DNA of 64,000 nt from Nautilus pompilius (taxonomy: Eukaryota; Mollusca; Cephalopoda; Nautilida; Nautilidae): the NCBI GenBank assembly GCA_018389105.1, contig JACATO010000306.1:2338001-2402000 (forward strand). Direction: 5' to 3'. The notes beneath the pieces were generated by a model, which worked only from the letters and a program-made list of their open reading frames with translations, was not told where the DNA came from and did not search any database. Numbering within the stretch: position 1 is the first letter of the stretch; each line of letters opens with the position of its first letter. The translations under genes were made by a program, and so were the position numbers. Of the stretch, positions 36,216-49,630 are shown piece after piece.

Positions 36216-37050
36216 GGATGAAGCAAGCATGGAATTCTATTAGTAATCTAGATGTTTTATTTCACTAAAACCACTGTTCATACTTTATTATCATTGGATA
36301 ATATTAGAGCCATGTGTATATTTACAAAATGAATTAAAGATATTGAAGAATAATATACTTACTAAAATTTTCAAAACTGTGAAATCAAAACCTCAAATGC
36401 AAGAAAGTGTGTACTGATGTTTTTTAAATGATAACCCAGCTGGATGGTATTATAGCAATGGTATTTCAGCAACTTTTCATTTGAGTGTCCCTATTAAATG
36501 AGAGAATTTCCCCTCTTTGCACTCTTTGATTAATAAAAACCTATAATTTCTGTTCATGCGTGTGTATTCTGATTCTATTAATAGTTTGATTAATTAATAA
36601 ACACAACAACTAAATTTAGAACAAGTTTTGATTATTGCATATATGACCCTTCAGAACCTTCTAGCCACCAGAAGAAAGACGTGAGAGAAAACTAGTAAAC
36701 AAGACTGCCTGCTGGTTTAGAAAATGTGAGTAACTGATTAGACAACAGAGTCCATACCCAGTGAGGAGTAAACTGCAGCTGGCACAATGACAAGCAAGCA
36801 CTTTCTGTTAGCTTTGACTAGTTTCAGAAATAACTTTGTCAGTTTAAAGTCGGAATTTCAAATGTCAAACTATCTGATTTTCAGAAATAATAAACAGGAA
36901 TGATCTTATTGCTGTGCAAATTGATAGTAATGATTTTTGAATTTCATTTCTGGTTTGGAGGCACTTTCTACCATAGGTATTCATGTTAGTGTCAGTTTAG
37001 TCAATACAGTGTCAAATTTACACTTGGAATTCCATCTATGAGTTTTAGCA
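36216..37050. other. AT-rich spacer
   Basis: No open frame above chance and no repeat partner seen. Confidence 0.45.
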
Positions 37051-38207
37051 CTAGGTTGTTACAAAAGTTTTGTCGGTTCTTTTACTGCAACAATGAGACT
37101 TCAAATCGTTGTTATACGTGAAGTTTATTAATAAAAGTCAGTTCCATTACAATCAATACATTTCTGCCAATGAGTTACAAGTGCATTTATGCCATTAAAA
37201 AAAAAAAAATGGATTTCTGGAGTTGATAAAGTGCTGGAAGGCAGTTTTAATTGCTGCTTGGTTGGAGAAGGATTTCATATGGAGAAAGGTGTCGAGATGT
37301 TTGGAAAGGTGGTAGACCGTGGCAGAAAGGTCTGGTGAATAGGCTGGGTGAGGAAGAACTACGTACCCCAATGTGTTCAGTTACTGAAGTCACCTTTACA
37401 ACATGAGGATGACTATTGTCGTGGAGCAGGATTGGACCTCTGATTCACTAATGCCAGCTGTCATTGGGAGAGTTTCTGATGAACAGTGGCTATGATGGTT
37501 TCACCAGGTTGCAAGAAATTATAGTGGATGACACCAGTTGCAGTCCACCAGACAGTGAGCATAACCTTCTTTGGGTGGAGACTGGGTTTTGGAATGTGGT
37601 TAGGCACCTTGTCTTTATGATTCGGTCAAGAAATGGATTGATTTTATTGTTGTTTATTCAACTTATGAGGCACCCACTTGTCAAGCCTTTTCACCTCACC
37701 AATTGCATCAAGGTTCTGGGAAACATTGCAGTGCCTATATCCAGCTCTCCAGAAATTTCTTGCAATGTTTTTCCTGGATTGGCTTCAACTGAGGCTTTCA
37801 GGTGGTTGTCATCACAGCTGGAAGGATGTCCGCTACATTCGTTATCTTCAAGGCTCACATCTCCTGATCAAAACTTTGCAAATCATTGTTGTACTGTGCT
37901 CTCATTTGCCGTGTTCTCCCCCCCCAATGCTTGCTTAATGTAACTAGTTGCCTCACTCACTTTGTGGCCTGGTTTGAGCTCATGAAGCAAAATGGCACAA
38001 AAAACTTTTCTATCTCTGCTCCACTCAGAACCCTGAAACAAATATCCATTTTATGATTTTTAAAAAGGTAGGTTTTGCATAATGTATGCCAAAGCTCACG
38101 CTACAAAATGATATATAACTTATCTACATACACCTTCGCAAGCATGCAAAAAATGAACCCCAAATTAACATAATATAAAAACCAACAAAACTTTAGTAAT
38201 GACCTAA
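37051..38207 (-). mobile_element. mariner element, family copy 2
   Basis: The left end (CTAGGTTGTTACAAAAG) and right end are those of the family. The right end is followed by TA; the left flank has lost it. At 1157 bp it is close to full length. On the minus strand the short ATG exon is at 38145-38134, the 101-bp GT-AG interval at 38133-38033 and transposase exon 2 begins at 38032 with GSEWSRDRK. Decayed helix-turn-helix and catalytic pieces follow. The long + strand frame at 37464-37943 is an antisense shadow of this gene. Several stops and frame changes make it inactive. Confidence 0.92.
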
Positions 38208-39198
38208 TATTTTAAGTGAGAGAAGAGATGGATGCTTTAAGCATAACTAAACATACCAAACTAAAGTAGAAAAGAATAAAGAGAAGAAATCCTGTAGTTT
38301 TTACCAGGTGTCGTCTTTCTGGCTTGAAATGGAGCAACTGTAATTCTTCTGTCATCCTCACTTTAATTAAATAATCAGTATGCAAAAGGAAATCCAAAAA
38401 CAAAGTCAAAGTTTCATAATTGGAAAATAAAATAAAAGCCAGAGAACACTGGCTATTGAGAATGGATTTCAATTTCCAATTACATTTCTTTTTTGTAGTT
38501 TGTAATATCAAGGATGATGTTATCTTATTGGTTGAAAATTGTCGAATTTTCTGTTTTTTTTTTTAACCATTGTTGAAAATAAAGATTACATAGTGTTTTG
38601 ATATTTATAATTACCATTTTCAGCATTTGTTTCATTAGAATTCTAGCAATTTTCTCTCTGATAAATTAGAAATGTTATAGTATTAAAGTAAATTATTTTT
38701 AAATGCCCAATTTTGGATAAACTATTAATAGATCATAAAGGATCCCATTTAACATCTTCAAGCCCGTTTTTATTTCAAAGTTCAGAAAATAATTTTAATG
38801 CTTTTTATTAGCAACAACTAAAAGCATGATATCGAGAAATATGTAGCTTGTATAAGGTCATATATGGCTGCTAGGACAACCTCCAACCATTATGAATTTT
38901 GTACTTTAAAAATTCTCTTTGGCCATATGTTCCTAAATGTTTAAGAAAATCAAAATTTTTTTTTTTTTAAATCCTGTTATACTAAGAGAAAAGGCAAGAA
39001 ATGCCTTTTTAAATTTAATAAATTGCAAATGTTATAAATCTATGTCAGTGCCACTTATCTATTATTTTATTCTGATGCCAAATAAATTCATTTTTCAAAG
39101 CAAATTTGCATTTTAAATTATTAGCAAATATCTTTTTGCAGTCTCGTTTAATATGACTCAAATACTACCATTACATCATCTTCTAAAATGCTTATATA
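38208..39198. other. AT-rich spacer
   Basis: A 99-codon minus-strand frame (38212-38511) shows no domain character and is within chance length. Confidence 0.5.
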
Positions 39199-40065
39199 AG
39201 GGTGCTTCAGAAAGTAAAGGCAATTCATTAATAAAACGAGTGACCAAGTATCATTTATTGGACTAATCACTTTTCTAAATAGTCACCCTGTTTTGCAACA
39301 CTTAGTCCAGAGAATCATAAGTTTCTTGATACCATCCTGGTAGATTTTTGGTTGCTGTGTAAGCCAAAATTGCACTGCCTGTTAGATCTTCTGAACACTA
39401 GCAAATCATCATTCTCAGAAAGTTTTCAGGACTACAAAGACATGAGAATTGGATGGGCAAGATTCAGACTGTAAGGAGGATTCAAAGTGTCAATGTCCAC
39501 CAGATCGCTGTGTGATGTTTTGTATCGTCATAAGTGTGGAACCTTGTGTCAGTTTTATGGATGTCTGTTAATTGCTTTGGGCAATGCTCATGCTTTTCAG
39601 AAATTTAGGTATTCATAGATAATGCCATGGATACTGCCTGCACTTGTGCCAAATGCAATAACAGGTTCTCTAATGATCACTCATCATTTATCATGATATG
39701 CTGTGTCCACCTTGCCAATGGCTTTATCAGTGGTAGCACTGTTGGAGTGTCCTGGTCATTCTTCATCCACTGCTGATGTTTGGTCTTTTTTAAACCTGTC
39801 TCTTCACATATGTTTTTTTCTTCTGGTGGATTTCAATCATTGGAGCACTTTCAGCTCACCATAAAACAAAACAGATTGCTGCTCTTCTTTGGTGCACACT
39901 GACAACTGCATGATCATGTTGTTTACTTACTAGTGCCACTAGTAAACAACATGTGACTTAGAGGACATGTTCAAATACTTATGCATTAATGTTGGTTGGT
40001 GTTTATTGCTTTATTACACAGAAAACACTAATGTAAATATTGCCTTTATTTTCTGAAACACTTGT
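39199..40065 (-). mobile_element. second mariner lineage, internally deleted relic
   Basis: The inverted ends are AGGGTGCTTCAGAAAGTAAAG on the left and CTTTATTTTCTGAAACACTTG on the right. The minus strand encodes a different mariner from the 1.2-kb family: MQLSVCTKEEQQSV at the start (near 39911), a TTDKAIGKVDTAYHD block, TSAGSIHGIIYEYLNF, then NPPYSLNLAHP (third catalytic region, PPYSPDLAP in relatives, Asp lost) and IYQDGIKKLMILWTKCCKTG at the C-terminus. At 867 bp against about 1.3 kb normal, the central catalytic region is largely deleted. Stops and frame changes are numerous. Confidence 0.8.
39915..39953. repeat. hairpin just upstream of a mariner start codon
   Basis: CATGTTGTTTACT (39915-39927) and AGTAAACAACATG (39941-39953) are perfect 13-base inverse arms around a 13-base loop, which itself contains ACTAGTG / CACTAGT pieces that allow alternative pairing. 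On the minus strand it sits in the leader directly before the MQLSVC start codon of the mariner relic. It may be a translation or transposase-binding feature of that family. Confidence 0.7.
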
Positions 40066-40089
40066 GGTCATTCAACTTATTTACTTGTC

Positions 40090-40330
40090 TTTAATATAAC
40101 TGTGGGTGATCCAGTGATTAGACTTCTGGACCGATAGAGCTAAATGCCCAGGTTCAGTTCCTGTTGGGGACCAAAACGCTTCAGTTTGAACACCCTTCTC
40201 AACCTGGCATAGGTTTCTTCTTCTCCACTAGCCAGCTGCATGGGTTTTCTCCCACATGTAAGACTGAAGATTTCTAGTAAGACCTTATGATGCAGAAAGT
40301 AGTGGCAACCTATTAAATCATGTGTGTCTG
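40090..40330 (+). mobile_element. tRNA-derived SINE, copy 3
   Basis: The tRNA-like head has an A box (about 40115-40128, CAGTGATTAGACTTCTGG) and B box (GGTTCAGTTCC, about 40152-40162). The body has CTGGCATAGGTTTC and TTTTCTCCCACATGTAAGAC, matching the other SINE copies at corresponding places. It follows the mariner relic after about 25 bp. Confidence 0.7.
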
Positions 40331-41529
40331 ATACATTGGTAGCTAATCATTAACCTATGATGAATGTCAACAATATAACTATATCACTTTTGTATGCAGC
40401 AACTGGGAAGCCTCATAAACTCTTTAATCAGTCATACTAGGTATTTAGAAAATCCAAACTAGAATTCTTTGATAACAAACTCATTAGGAGCTGAACCATA
40501 GCTTCTGCCACAGTGAACAAGTGTGTAACCAGTATGTGTTTGTACATAAATCTATCTTAAATCATTTTTAAACTGGATATTTAGCTGATTACTAATATTT
40601 ATTATATTTCCAGTTGCAGTTTAGTGGTAGTGGTTTTACTTTTGTTTTATTAATAATCTTTTGTATGGAATGCACTAACACTGCTATATTTTACAACCAA
40701 CTATTTTTCATTCTTCCCTTGGGTGGGTATTTTGTACCAAACACTTACATTTTGCCTGACCTCTGCACAGTACAAGTGATTAGTTTACTTTGGTTATTTG
40801 GCTTTCAAATACAGTTCCAGAAAACACTCTTGTAACTTCCTTTCTGTTCTACATGCCTGCTTGGTCCTCTCATACGGAAGTATGTATATGTGCCTTCCTA
40901 GGCTATGTAGTAGTAGTAGTTAGCAAACAGATTCCAGGATTGAGAAGCATTTTAGACATATTTACAAGTACACTTGTTTTAGCTTGAGAGAGAGAGAGCA
41001 TAAGGTCTAAACAGCCAAATAACAGAGTTACCAGTGTTAATCCAACCTCCAACATAGTGTCCAGATGACAGTTGTCTCTGTGGTACTGGCAGGCAAACAT
41101 CTATCTATTCTTATTTAATATTGTTCATTTAGAAATGGAATAGCTAGCTTAACAACTTTGCCATTGTTTAAAGTAAAAAGAAAAAAAAAATATTAATCTT
41201 TCCTTTTTTTTTAACTCTGAAAAAGGAAGCTACGGCATTGATGATAAGGTTAAGAATGTATCTTTTAGCTATGCTGTTAAACTGTTTTCATTTTGATGGC
41301 AGGTAAGCACATACACCTGTAACACTGGAAGAAAATTAAACATTGAAAATAATCACTTTTGGCAGGACAATGCGGAAGGGTGGGCAGTAATTGTTGAAAT
41401 AGTTTCAGCCTGTCATGAATGAAATCTCAGCCAACACCATGAAATATTATATGATTGTACTAACTTAGAAATGGAACTTCATTAAAATGCAGAAGATAAA
41501 TAATTGCTATCAGCATTGTGGTGTGCTTA
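40331..41529. other. spacer, no gene recognised
   Basis: Frames of up to 73 codons (40614-40835) look like chance; they lack domain character and splice signals. A TAG run lies at 40908-40920. Confidence 0.5.
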
Positions 41530-41845
41530 TGTTAAATAAAAATAAAGAATGGCCTAAGCTTCCTTACCCCCTATAGCATCTTAAGGACATACAGAGAGAA
41601 AACTCTGTTCTAGAGGGTTCAGCCTGGATAAGCCTACCCATCCTGAGTGTATTAGATTACGAAGGAGTTGGGTAGCCAGCTTCCCTAGGATGAGGTACAC
41701 TAATACGAAAAAATAATAACAGGTCGAAATAAGACCTCACTTATAAACAGCTGAGGCAGCCGATCATGGAACTGACCCAGTCCCACCACACACACTTGCA
41801 AACTTAACAAACATGCCCCTACAATTGCACCACACCCCCCCCAAG
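41530..41845 (-). repeat. unclassified repeat, copy D (inverted partner 28100-28390)
   Basis: The reverse complement aligns with the first 290 bases of the block at 28100, with several short indels (for example a TATTATTTTTTCG insertion relative to copy C). The duplicated box seen at 28483 is absent, so only the 5' part is shared or kept. Confidence 0.6.
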
Positions 41846-42055
41846 TTTGAAGTAATACCAAGATCTCTGAATTTAGGTGTATGGTAAAATCTTATTAAAG
41901 CCATTTGGTTTTATTACCACCCTCAGAGTTAATTTCTATAAATTAACAAGTACTAACGTGATCATCTGTGAAAACTATCTACTAAAAAAATTGTTTTTTT
42001 AAATAAAGAGAAGGTTGGCCATAATTGTGGACTCAGCATTCAAATTTCTCATATA

Positions 42056-42155
42056 CAGGCAAACCTCTTATAGTGCTCAGGGAGCGCTATAGGAGGTTAT
42101 TATAATATGCAGGAATTTTCCTTCAAGGTAAAGAGTGCTATAAGAGGTTTGCCTG
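42056..42155. mobile_element. 100-bp pogo/Tigger-type MITE
   Basis: It starts CAGGCAAACCTCTTATAGTG and ends with the near-perfect inverse CACTCTTTAC-side arm AGTGCTATAAGAGGTTTGCC plus TG, giving 23-base arms with two mismatches, flanked by TA on both sides. The terminal sequence resembles the Tigger pattern CAGGCATACCTC. No coding capacity. It differs from the pogo-like element at 19467, so at least two pogo-type lineages were active. Confidence 0.85.
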
Positions 42156-45100
42156 TAGTTTATTAGTGCATATAGTTATGCATATCACAAGTGTACACAC
42201 AACTGTTAGAAAATCCATTTAAGTGAATCTCTTTTTTTTTTTTTTAAAAAATGTTTAAACTTTTGTTGCACAAAATTTTTTTCTTTGTTGTTGAATACTT
42301 TTATTATTGAATCTACAATCTGTGGCCAACTCTTTATGAGCATCTTTGCAGTCAAACTGGAAATTCTTTGTCAACTCAAGATTTCATATCTGAAAGGATT
42401 TAAAAAAAGGAAGCAATGCCAGCAAAATCTCTCAAATTATTATTTACAAGTCTGTTGGTGCCTTATTCTTTCTTTTCTTTCTCTTTTTTATGCCTTCATT
42501 TGATAAAAATGCATTTGGTGTTCAATCATTTGAACTGGATATTTATCCAAGTATGAAAAGTAACTAGAGGCTAAGCAGGCAGTCTATGCATTAGAATAAT
42601 ATCATTACTATTTAAAATGTTCTCAGCTCATTACTTGGCAGATCTACTAGAGATGCATGAAAAAAACCAAATGATTGGAACCTGAGGACATAACAGTTGA
42701 ATAGTCTTTAGGGATTGATGCATGCCACCAGTAGCAAAACTTCAGCCAAATTCCAGCAAATGACAGTGCCAACCATTTTTTAATTGATGCATTGTTAAAC
42801 ATTTTGTTACCTTGGCAACAGCCTTGTATAAATATTTACGACTTCTCTGCATTCTTGGGGGTAACTAAATATTAGGTACATGCTTCTCATATGATGGTGT
42901 CAAAAGGTTCTTTACCAGCTAGTTAGAATGGCTAAATTCACTCTGGTGTTTCCATTTCTTGTCTTTTAATCAGAAGAATTCTTGTAAGGTTTTACCCTAC
43001 TGTTGATGGCTTGGCTTGTTTCTGCACAATTAAAAAAAAAAGAAGTATTCTAGGTAACAGTTTGAAATTGATAAGTTGCCTTCTTTGTCCAATACTTTCT
43101 TAATCTTCTCCTTGTTTTATTTTTGGTCTTCATTGATTACTGATGTGAGTAATTAGGTGAATGCTTTTAGTGCATTTACATTTTTTAAAAATACTTTTTC
43201 TTGTTGCTGAACCATTACAAAATTTTTTCTTTTGTCTTGTTTTATTTAATCAGTATTTTGGGGTTGCTAGATAATTTTGCATAGCCATTAGAGTAGTGAA
43301 AACCTAATGAATCTTCCATTCACCTCTGAAGTCTGGATCCAGCAGCTAACATAATGACTGTACAGTAACACCAGTATTGATTGCTTCTCCACTAACTGTA
43401 CCAATCTTGTAATCTAATCATCCTCTGTGAATGCTTCTAGTTAAGTGTCAGCAGCTTTTCTCCCCTTTCAGTGGACCCCATGAATTATCTGCTATATATT
43501 GACTAAAGGTTTTTACCAGTCTTATTTAGCATCACCAAAGATTCCCACATAGTTCAGAAGTGAGCCTGACATTTAAAGGGTTGAGACTGATGCATTTCTT
43601 CTAGTGTTTAAATCTGCTCTTCTTACTTACATGAGGTGTGCTATTAAAACTTTGCAACTTTTGAATCTGATGACAGGTATGCCTTTTATTCCGCAACGTA
43701 ATGATTCCATTATTGCAATTTTCTTCTCTGAGGTTATATGGAAGGGTCTGAATCCAGCATTAAAGTAAAAACAACAAAGAAAGATCCACAGAAATGTTCA
43801 TCTGCATAAGACAATGCACATTCACTTGTCTCTCACATGGCCAGGTAAACAATTTGCATTACCTTTATGCAGTTTTAAACAGCCCCATCATTCCTTGGAT
43901 CTAGCATCACATTGTTTTCTGCTCTAAAGAATCCTGTGGCTGCCCCACAATTCCAAGCAAATGATGAGGTGAAGGTTGCTGTTGCTGTTACCAGATGATG
44001 CAGCACGCATCCTCAGGCTTTAATTCAGAGCTGGATATATGCAAGAGGTTCACAGATAAGAGATTCTATACAAAATACACCAGAGTCTCAACAGACAGAA
44101 TAAAAGACAGATCAAATTCAATTGTCTCAGAACTTTGTACCATGTTCATTTAACTTGGATTTAGATTACGTAACTCTGCACTTTCAAGTTTAAGAGTTGC
44201 TTCTCGGTTCAAGAGGTATTTTCTCTGTTTCTATGTTTAATTCTTTTCTTCCTTTTTCTCTCTAGTATGTATTTGTGTACAGCGATATCACAAAATCATC
44301 AAAGAAGTGCACATCCATCCCCCAGTTATTAAGCTGTGCTTCAAACTTGTTTAGCAATTTGGCTAGCATTAGCTTAAACCAACCATCCTTATTATCTCTC
44401 TGTCTGTCTCATTTTATGCAAGCACTGTTTTGATGGTGTGCAAAGGAAAACAAAAATGTTGGATAATATGCTCTTTTTTATCATGGCTTAAAACAAACTT
44501 TTTTGTCATATAAATTGTAAACAAGGTGAATTGACTTTGTTCTTGTTTTAAATTATAATTATGAACATGGTCACAGGGGCAAGAGAAATAGTTCTTTTAT
44601 TCAGTGTTTATTCTTTCCATCAAACCAATAATTTTCATTGGGGAGTATCAGAATAAACCAGATGTTCCAAAAACTTTTTTTTTTTTTCTTTTTATATTGC
44701 AGAGTAAAAACATGAAAGGGGCAGAGTAATGAACATACTTATGGTCTTCATTCTAATCAAATTGGACTCTCTAGGAGTTTTTCCTATTGCTTGCATACCA
44801 GTTAATTTAGCTATTCAACTGACAGCTTTGCATTTAGTCTGTAACAAAAATGGCGGTATTGTTTGTCATTGTTAACTATACTTTTGGGAGAATAGTTCAG
44901 GCAAGATCTCTGGTTGAATTGAGCACCATATTACTAACTCACAGAAAACAATTTACTCAAACATTTTGTAGTTTTATTATGTTGACTTCAATAAAGTGGC
45001 ACATGCACGCATGAACTAAATGTTCGATTATATGAACAGCCCCGACATGCTTGGCACCTTTTAAGATGGGAGTAAAAATGAATTGTTCTGAAGTTTAGAA

Positions 45101-48100
45101 AAATATTCGAACTAAACTTGATTTGTTTGTTCAGATTTTTTTTTTTAAATTTAACAATGGCATAAAGTAATTTTTTTTATTTCTACCACATGACACAAGT
45201 TATTGTTAATGAACTGCTAATGAATGGGATTCCAGATGGAAGTTAATAAGCTATAAACTAAGGTTGCTGTGGCTCTATCTGGCTTGTACAGCAACTTTGG
45301 GTATTTTTTACTTTTGATGCAATTTCTCCCGAATGACTTAAAGACTATCAGCATCTTCAGCCAATTTGAAAAATTATACATATACCTTTAAAATAAAACT
45401 TGTTTTGTTAATATTTATTATTTTCACCAATGAATGGTGATTAAATAAGTATTTTTGTAAGATGCAATTGATTTGTGCTTATCCTGTGGAAATTTAAATG
45501 AAACTTGTTTTAATCATTTTTAATGATCTATTACTTTTAGAATTGTATCTGTTGCTGAATGAATGTTCTAAGAGTAAATGTGAGATGTGGCAAACTGATT
45601 GGCTTATCATTTAAGTTTGTCTCCAATGCAAGCAGTAGCAGGTGTGTGAAATGTCTTTATTTACCACTGCCATTTGTGTTCTGTTTAAACTTTCCCAGTA
45701 AATGATATTTAATAGTTGATGGATATGTATTTAGTGTAAAAAAATTTTTTTTTTGCTCAATCCGTATCAGGTGACATCCATTTGATCTTTAGCAAGAAGC
45801 TTATGTAGGGTGCTTTCAAAATATCAGCAATAATGTAAAATCGGTGATTAAATCTCTTAAATCTTGTTAAAGTTACTGCAATTGCCTCTATAATCTCTGG
45901 CATAACTGGTAAATCAGCCATTTTCAACAGATTTTTCTTTTTCATACTTTTTAAAAAAATGTAGTTATTACTGGCATTTTTTTTTATGACTCTGGGAACA
46001 TGAAAGAAAGAGTTCTTGCCAAATTAGTGTCAGTCAAATAAAAGAAATCTCTCTCTGTGTGGATACCAACAGTTCACTGGCTGATTTTTCTAGTTCCATG
46101 AAGAATTTGACCCTTGATTCTCTGTAGTGAGACTTTAGTCTCAAGTCTATATAGAAAGGATCCTACTGTAGGACAATAGCTATCACCCGACTTCATCATG
46201 GTTGGTAGTTAGTCTGGAATATTTTAATGCATTACTTCTGAATTGTTAACTATAGAACTGCATTTTCTATCTGAAACTAACTTTAAAGAAGAAAATAAAA
46301 ATGAAGTGTATACAATTTTTATTCTTTTATCTAACTGCATAGGGTTTAATATATTTGCTGACTGATCTGATATGGTTTTGCAAATATGGCTATGCATTTT
46401 TATTATTATATAGTAGTTTGCTTGTAAGTTTTTGTGGCTGCATTAATTTAGTTAAATATTTTAGTTGTTGATATCTAGTACACTGGCAAACATTTAAAAC
46501 AAAAAAATGTTTGTATTCAAACACTAAATATGTTAACAAGATGATGGTGAAGTAGTTCAAAGTTGGTTATTCATGTGTATCATGGATGCTTGTTTAGCAG
46601 TCCCCAATGTTTCAGAGTATTACTGTCTGTCTTCCAAAGATGGTGTGATTCAACCTTAGAAATTGTATTATTAGTTTAATGTTTTTGAAAAGAAAAGCAT
46701 TTCAGTAGTACTGGGCACTGTGCTGCCTGCCCCAACAGATCTGTCTGTCTTGGAGCAATAGGGATGTATTTTGGACATTCTCTGAGAAGTTTTCAACAGT
46801 TTGGGCATGACTTTGAAGTGTCCATTCATATCCTATGAGCATGGGGCTTTTAGGTGGGAATAACCTGTAGATGACTGGGTAACTTGTGGAAATCTCTTCA
46901 AATGTTTGTTGATTCTTATTTCTTCAAATAAAAGATAGAACATTAATAACGAGGGTTATAACAGAAAAAAAAAACAAACTAGTGCATTGTTTTCTTTTTA
47001 CAGTGCTAAGAGCTGGGAGAGATGGGCAATATTGGAGAGAGAGAGAGAAAATTAATTTGCAAAGTGGTGAGAATTGCATATTAGTTATTGTGAAACTGAA
47101 ATTAGATTTGTAAAAGTTTGAAGTGCCACACTCTTGAAGGTGGTACGATTTATTTTATTAGTAGTTTTGGGTAGCAATCGGTCAGTGGACACAACATATA
47201 CAATTTGCTTTAATTCATCTGACTGATTCACGGAGTAATTAACTTTTCTCTTTATATCCAGATTACTGTGAACGTGCGATCAGATTTCTGTTTAGTGGTG
47301 ATGCACATTACCCTGGACTCACATGAACAGTTATCATCTGATGTCAGAATCTATTGCATTTAAACTTATTCCTGATTATCAACGAAAATCTGAAACCATG
47401 CCCAACTATCTTTTACTTCTAACAAACTAAACAGGGAAACAGTCATACATACAATACAAAGAATATAATGGATATTTCCAGTTAATGGACTAAAATTTTA
47501 TTAGAAAGTTATATACACTTTCTTAGATTTTTGGAATTTAAGAGAAGGGTTCATCATGTGGATAAACTGTAAATAAGTCGGATGAATAATTTCAAAATTG
47601 GGATTATTGAAAATAAAACTTTAAAGATATTAAACATTAAAAAAAAAAAACATCTTGCTGGTACATGAAACCTCAGTAGTATAAATTATATGTAACTTGT
47701 GTATGCTAGTGTCTGAATTTTCAATATTATATCTAATTTAAAATATCGAAATATAATACGATCATCTACATCAACCAATTTTGTTATGGCTCTATTCTCA
47801 GTTGCATTGCTTTTGCACAAGCAAGACATGTAAGCACACACAATTGTAACAAACTGTTGTTACATGCAATTTTTTGGGAATCAGATCAGCCAACCAAACA
47901 TTTTGGTGAACTAGCTCCATTACCTGAAAATTTCCAGTTTTTTTTTGGTGGGGGGGATTTTTTTATCTATGGGAAAAAATTCAATTTTAATTTTGATCTT
48001 TGTGATATTTTGGCTGCCAGATTTTTGGTTAAAAGGGGATTCATTGTATTTCATTAAAAGAAAGAGAAAAAACACTGTCAGCACAAACTCCTTGATCTCA

Positions 48101-49588
48101 GTGCATTATTAGTGGAGGCAACAAGATATATTTTCTTTTGCTAGCTATTAAATTCAAATTCCTGTTTTGTCATCTCTTGTATACATTGTGGTAAGGAATC
48201 ATAAGAATCTGGGCAAATTAGATTTGCATAGAAGTAACAAGAATAGCACTTAGGCGATTTCTATTGATTTACATTTTAACACTGTCTGTCCACAAGACGA
48301 TCATCTTTGTTGGTTTTCTGCAGAGAACGTTGCTGTGTTAACAGTTAAATTAAATATACAGATCTAAAAATTTCAGCAATAGGTTATTTTTATAGTTTCA
48401 AATAATTTGAAAAAAACTGGATAAGAGAAAAACAAACCAAACATCTGAAGCTATTACTGTCACAGTCATCTCCATCTGTGATTAATCACTCTGCCTTTGC
48501 TATGACAGAATGGTTACAGCAGGTTGATTATAAAGATTGCTATCTAATTATAATTAACCAGCTTGACATGACATGATAATTTATTCAAAGCATGTTTGTA
48601 ATAAGATTATGTTCATAGTATGTTTTGCTGTTCTAAAGTGGTAGGTTTTGTAAGATATGCTGTTTATAGACCGGCAGAAAAGTTTTTCAAACTGGTGCAG
48701 ATATCTGTCTACAGAGTTCAGTGGGAATTTCCCGTATGTATTCAGTTTGCTTTTGTAAAATGTCAGTGGTGTTCTGCATACAATAATTCCACGTTTTAAA
48801 AGTTAGAAGAAAAACTAATAAATCATTTTATGAAAAACAGACTCTTTTTTTGTAAATAGGTTAATAATTGATTAAAACTGGTTTGGTGAAAGGATGACAG
48901 TGCAGTTTGAATTTAATGAAAAAATATACTTCTAGAACTCCAACTAAACACCTGCATAAATGTAGCTATCCTTGATGTAGATATGGGCAACTTATTCCAT
49001 AGACAATGGTCTCAATTATCTTTCACATGCACTTGAGATGGAAATTAGACTTTTAGCTTCAGACAATAAATAAAATGGATTATACATTCCATTATTTCTC
49101 TAAATCATTTAGACTTTCATGCCTAATTTGTAATTAATTATGCCTCATTGCTGAATCTAAATTCTTGGATTATTCACTGATTTTGATTATTTGTGTATCT
49201 TGATGCATCTCTGCAGTTATCTTGTAGTGCAACAATTTATTGTTGTTATGTTGACACGGGACAACCTGAAATGTAAAGATACTTAAGCATGCACACTGGC
49301 AATGGTAATGGACAATTCTTCCGCCTTTTGCTTTTATAATGCTGGTGATATTGTATAGCCATTTTACTAAAGCATTTTCTACATGTTCAAGTATCATTAA
49401 ATAATTTCTATTCTATTCTCTTTACTTCAAATTGACAATCCATCCAACTGATAATGGATAGTCTAAAAACAAGTTTTGACCATTTTTTCTTTGTCCTGTA
49501 TGCTATTTCTTTTTTTTTCCTGGTTTTCTAAAATATTAAATTAGCCATTTATTCTTTTTTTAATCGGATTTCTAATTCAAAACTACCA
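42156..49588. other. long AT-rich spacer, no gene recognised
   Basis: Over 7 kb I found no convincing exon, transposon end or coding piece. The segment 43630-44060 starts with AGGTGTGCTATTAAAACTTTG, which has the look of a mariner terminal repeat, but no partner end or transposase motif could be confirmed. A GAGA run lies at 47033-47048. A 62-codon minus frame at 45757-45945 is probably chance. Confidence 0.5.
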
Positions 49589-49630
49589 CTATTATTATTA
49601 TTATTATTATTATATTATTATTATTATTAT
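49589..49630. repeat. (ATT)n microsatellite
   Basis: About 13 ATT units with one interruption (TATATTATT). Confidence 0.9.

Noticed and set aside
37464-37943. 159-codon + strand frame.
   Set aside because: It is antisense to the mariner transposase of copy 2 and has no domain character of its own.
43630-44060. Possible mariner starting AGGTGTGCTATTAAAACTTTG.
   Set aside because: I could not find an inverse end or any convincing transposase motif on either strand.
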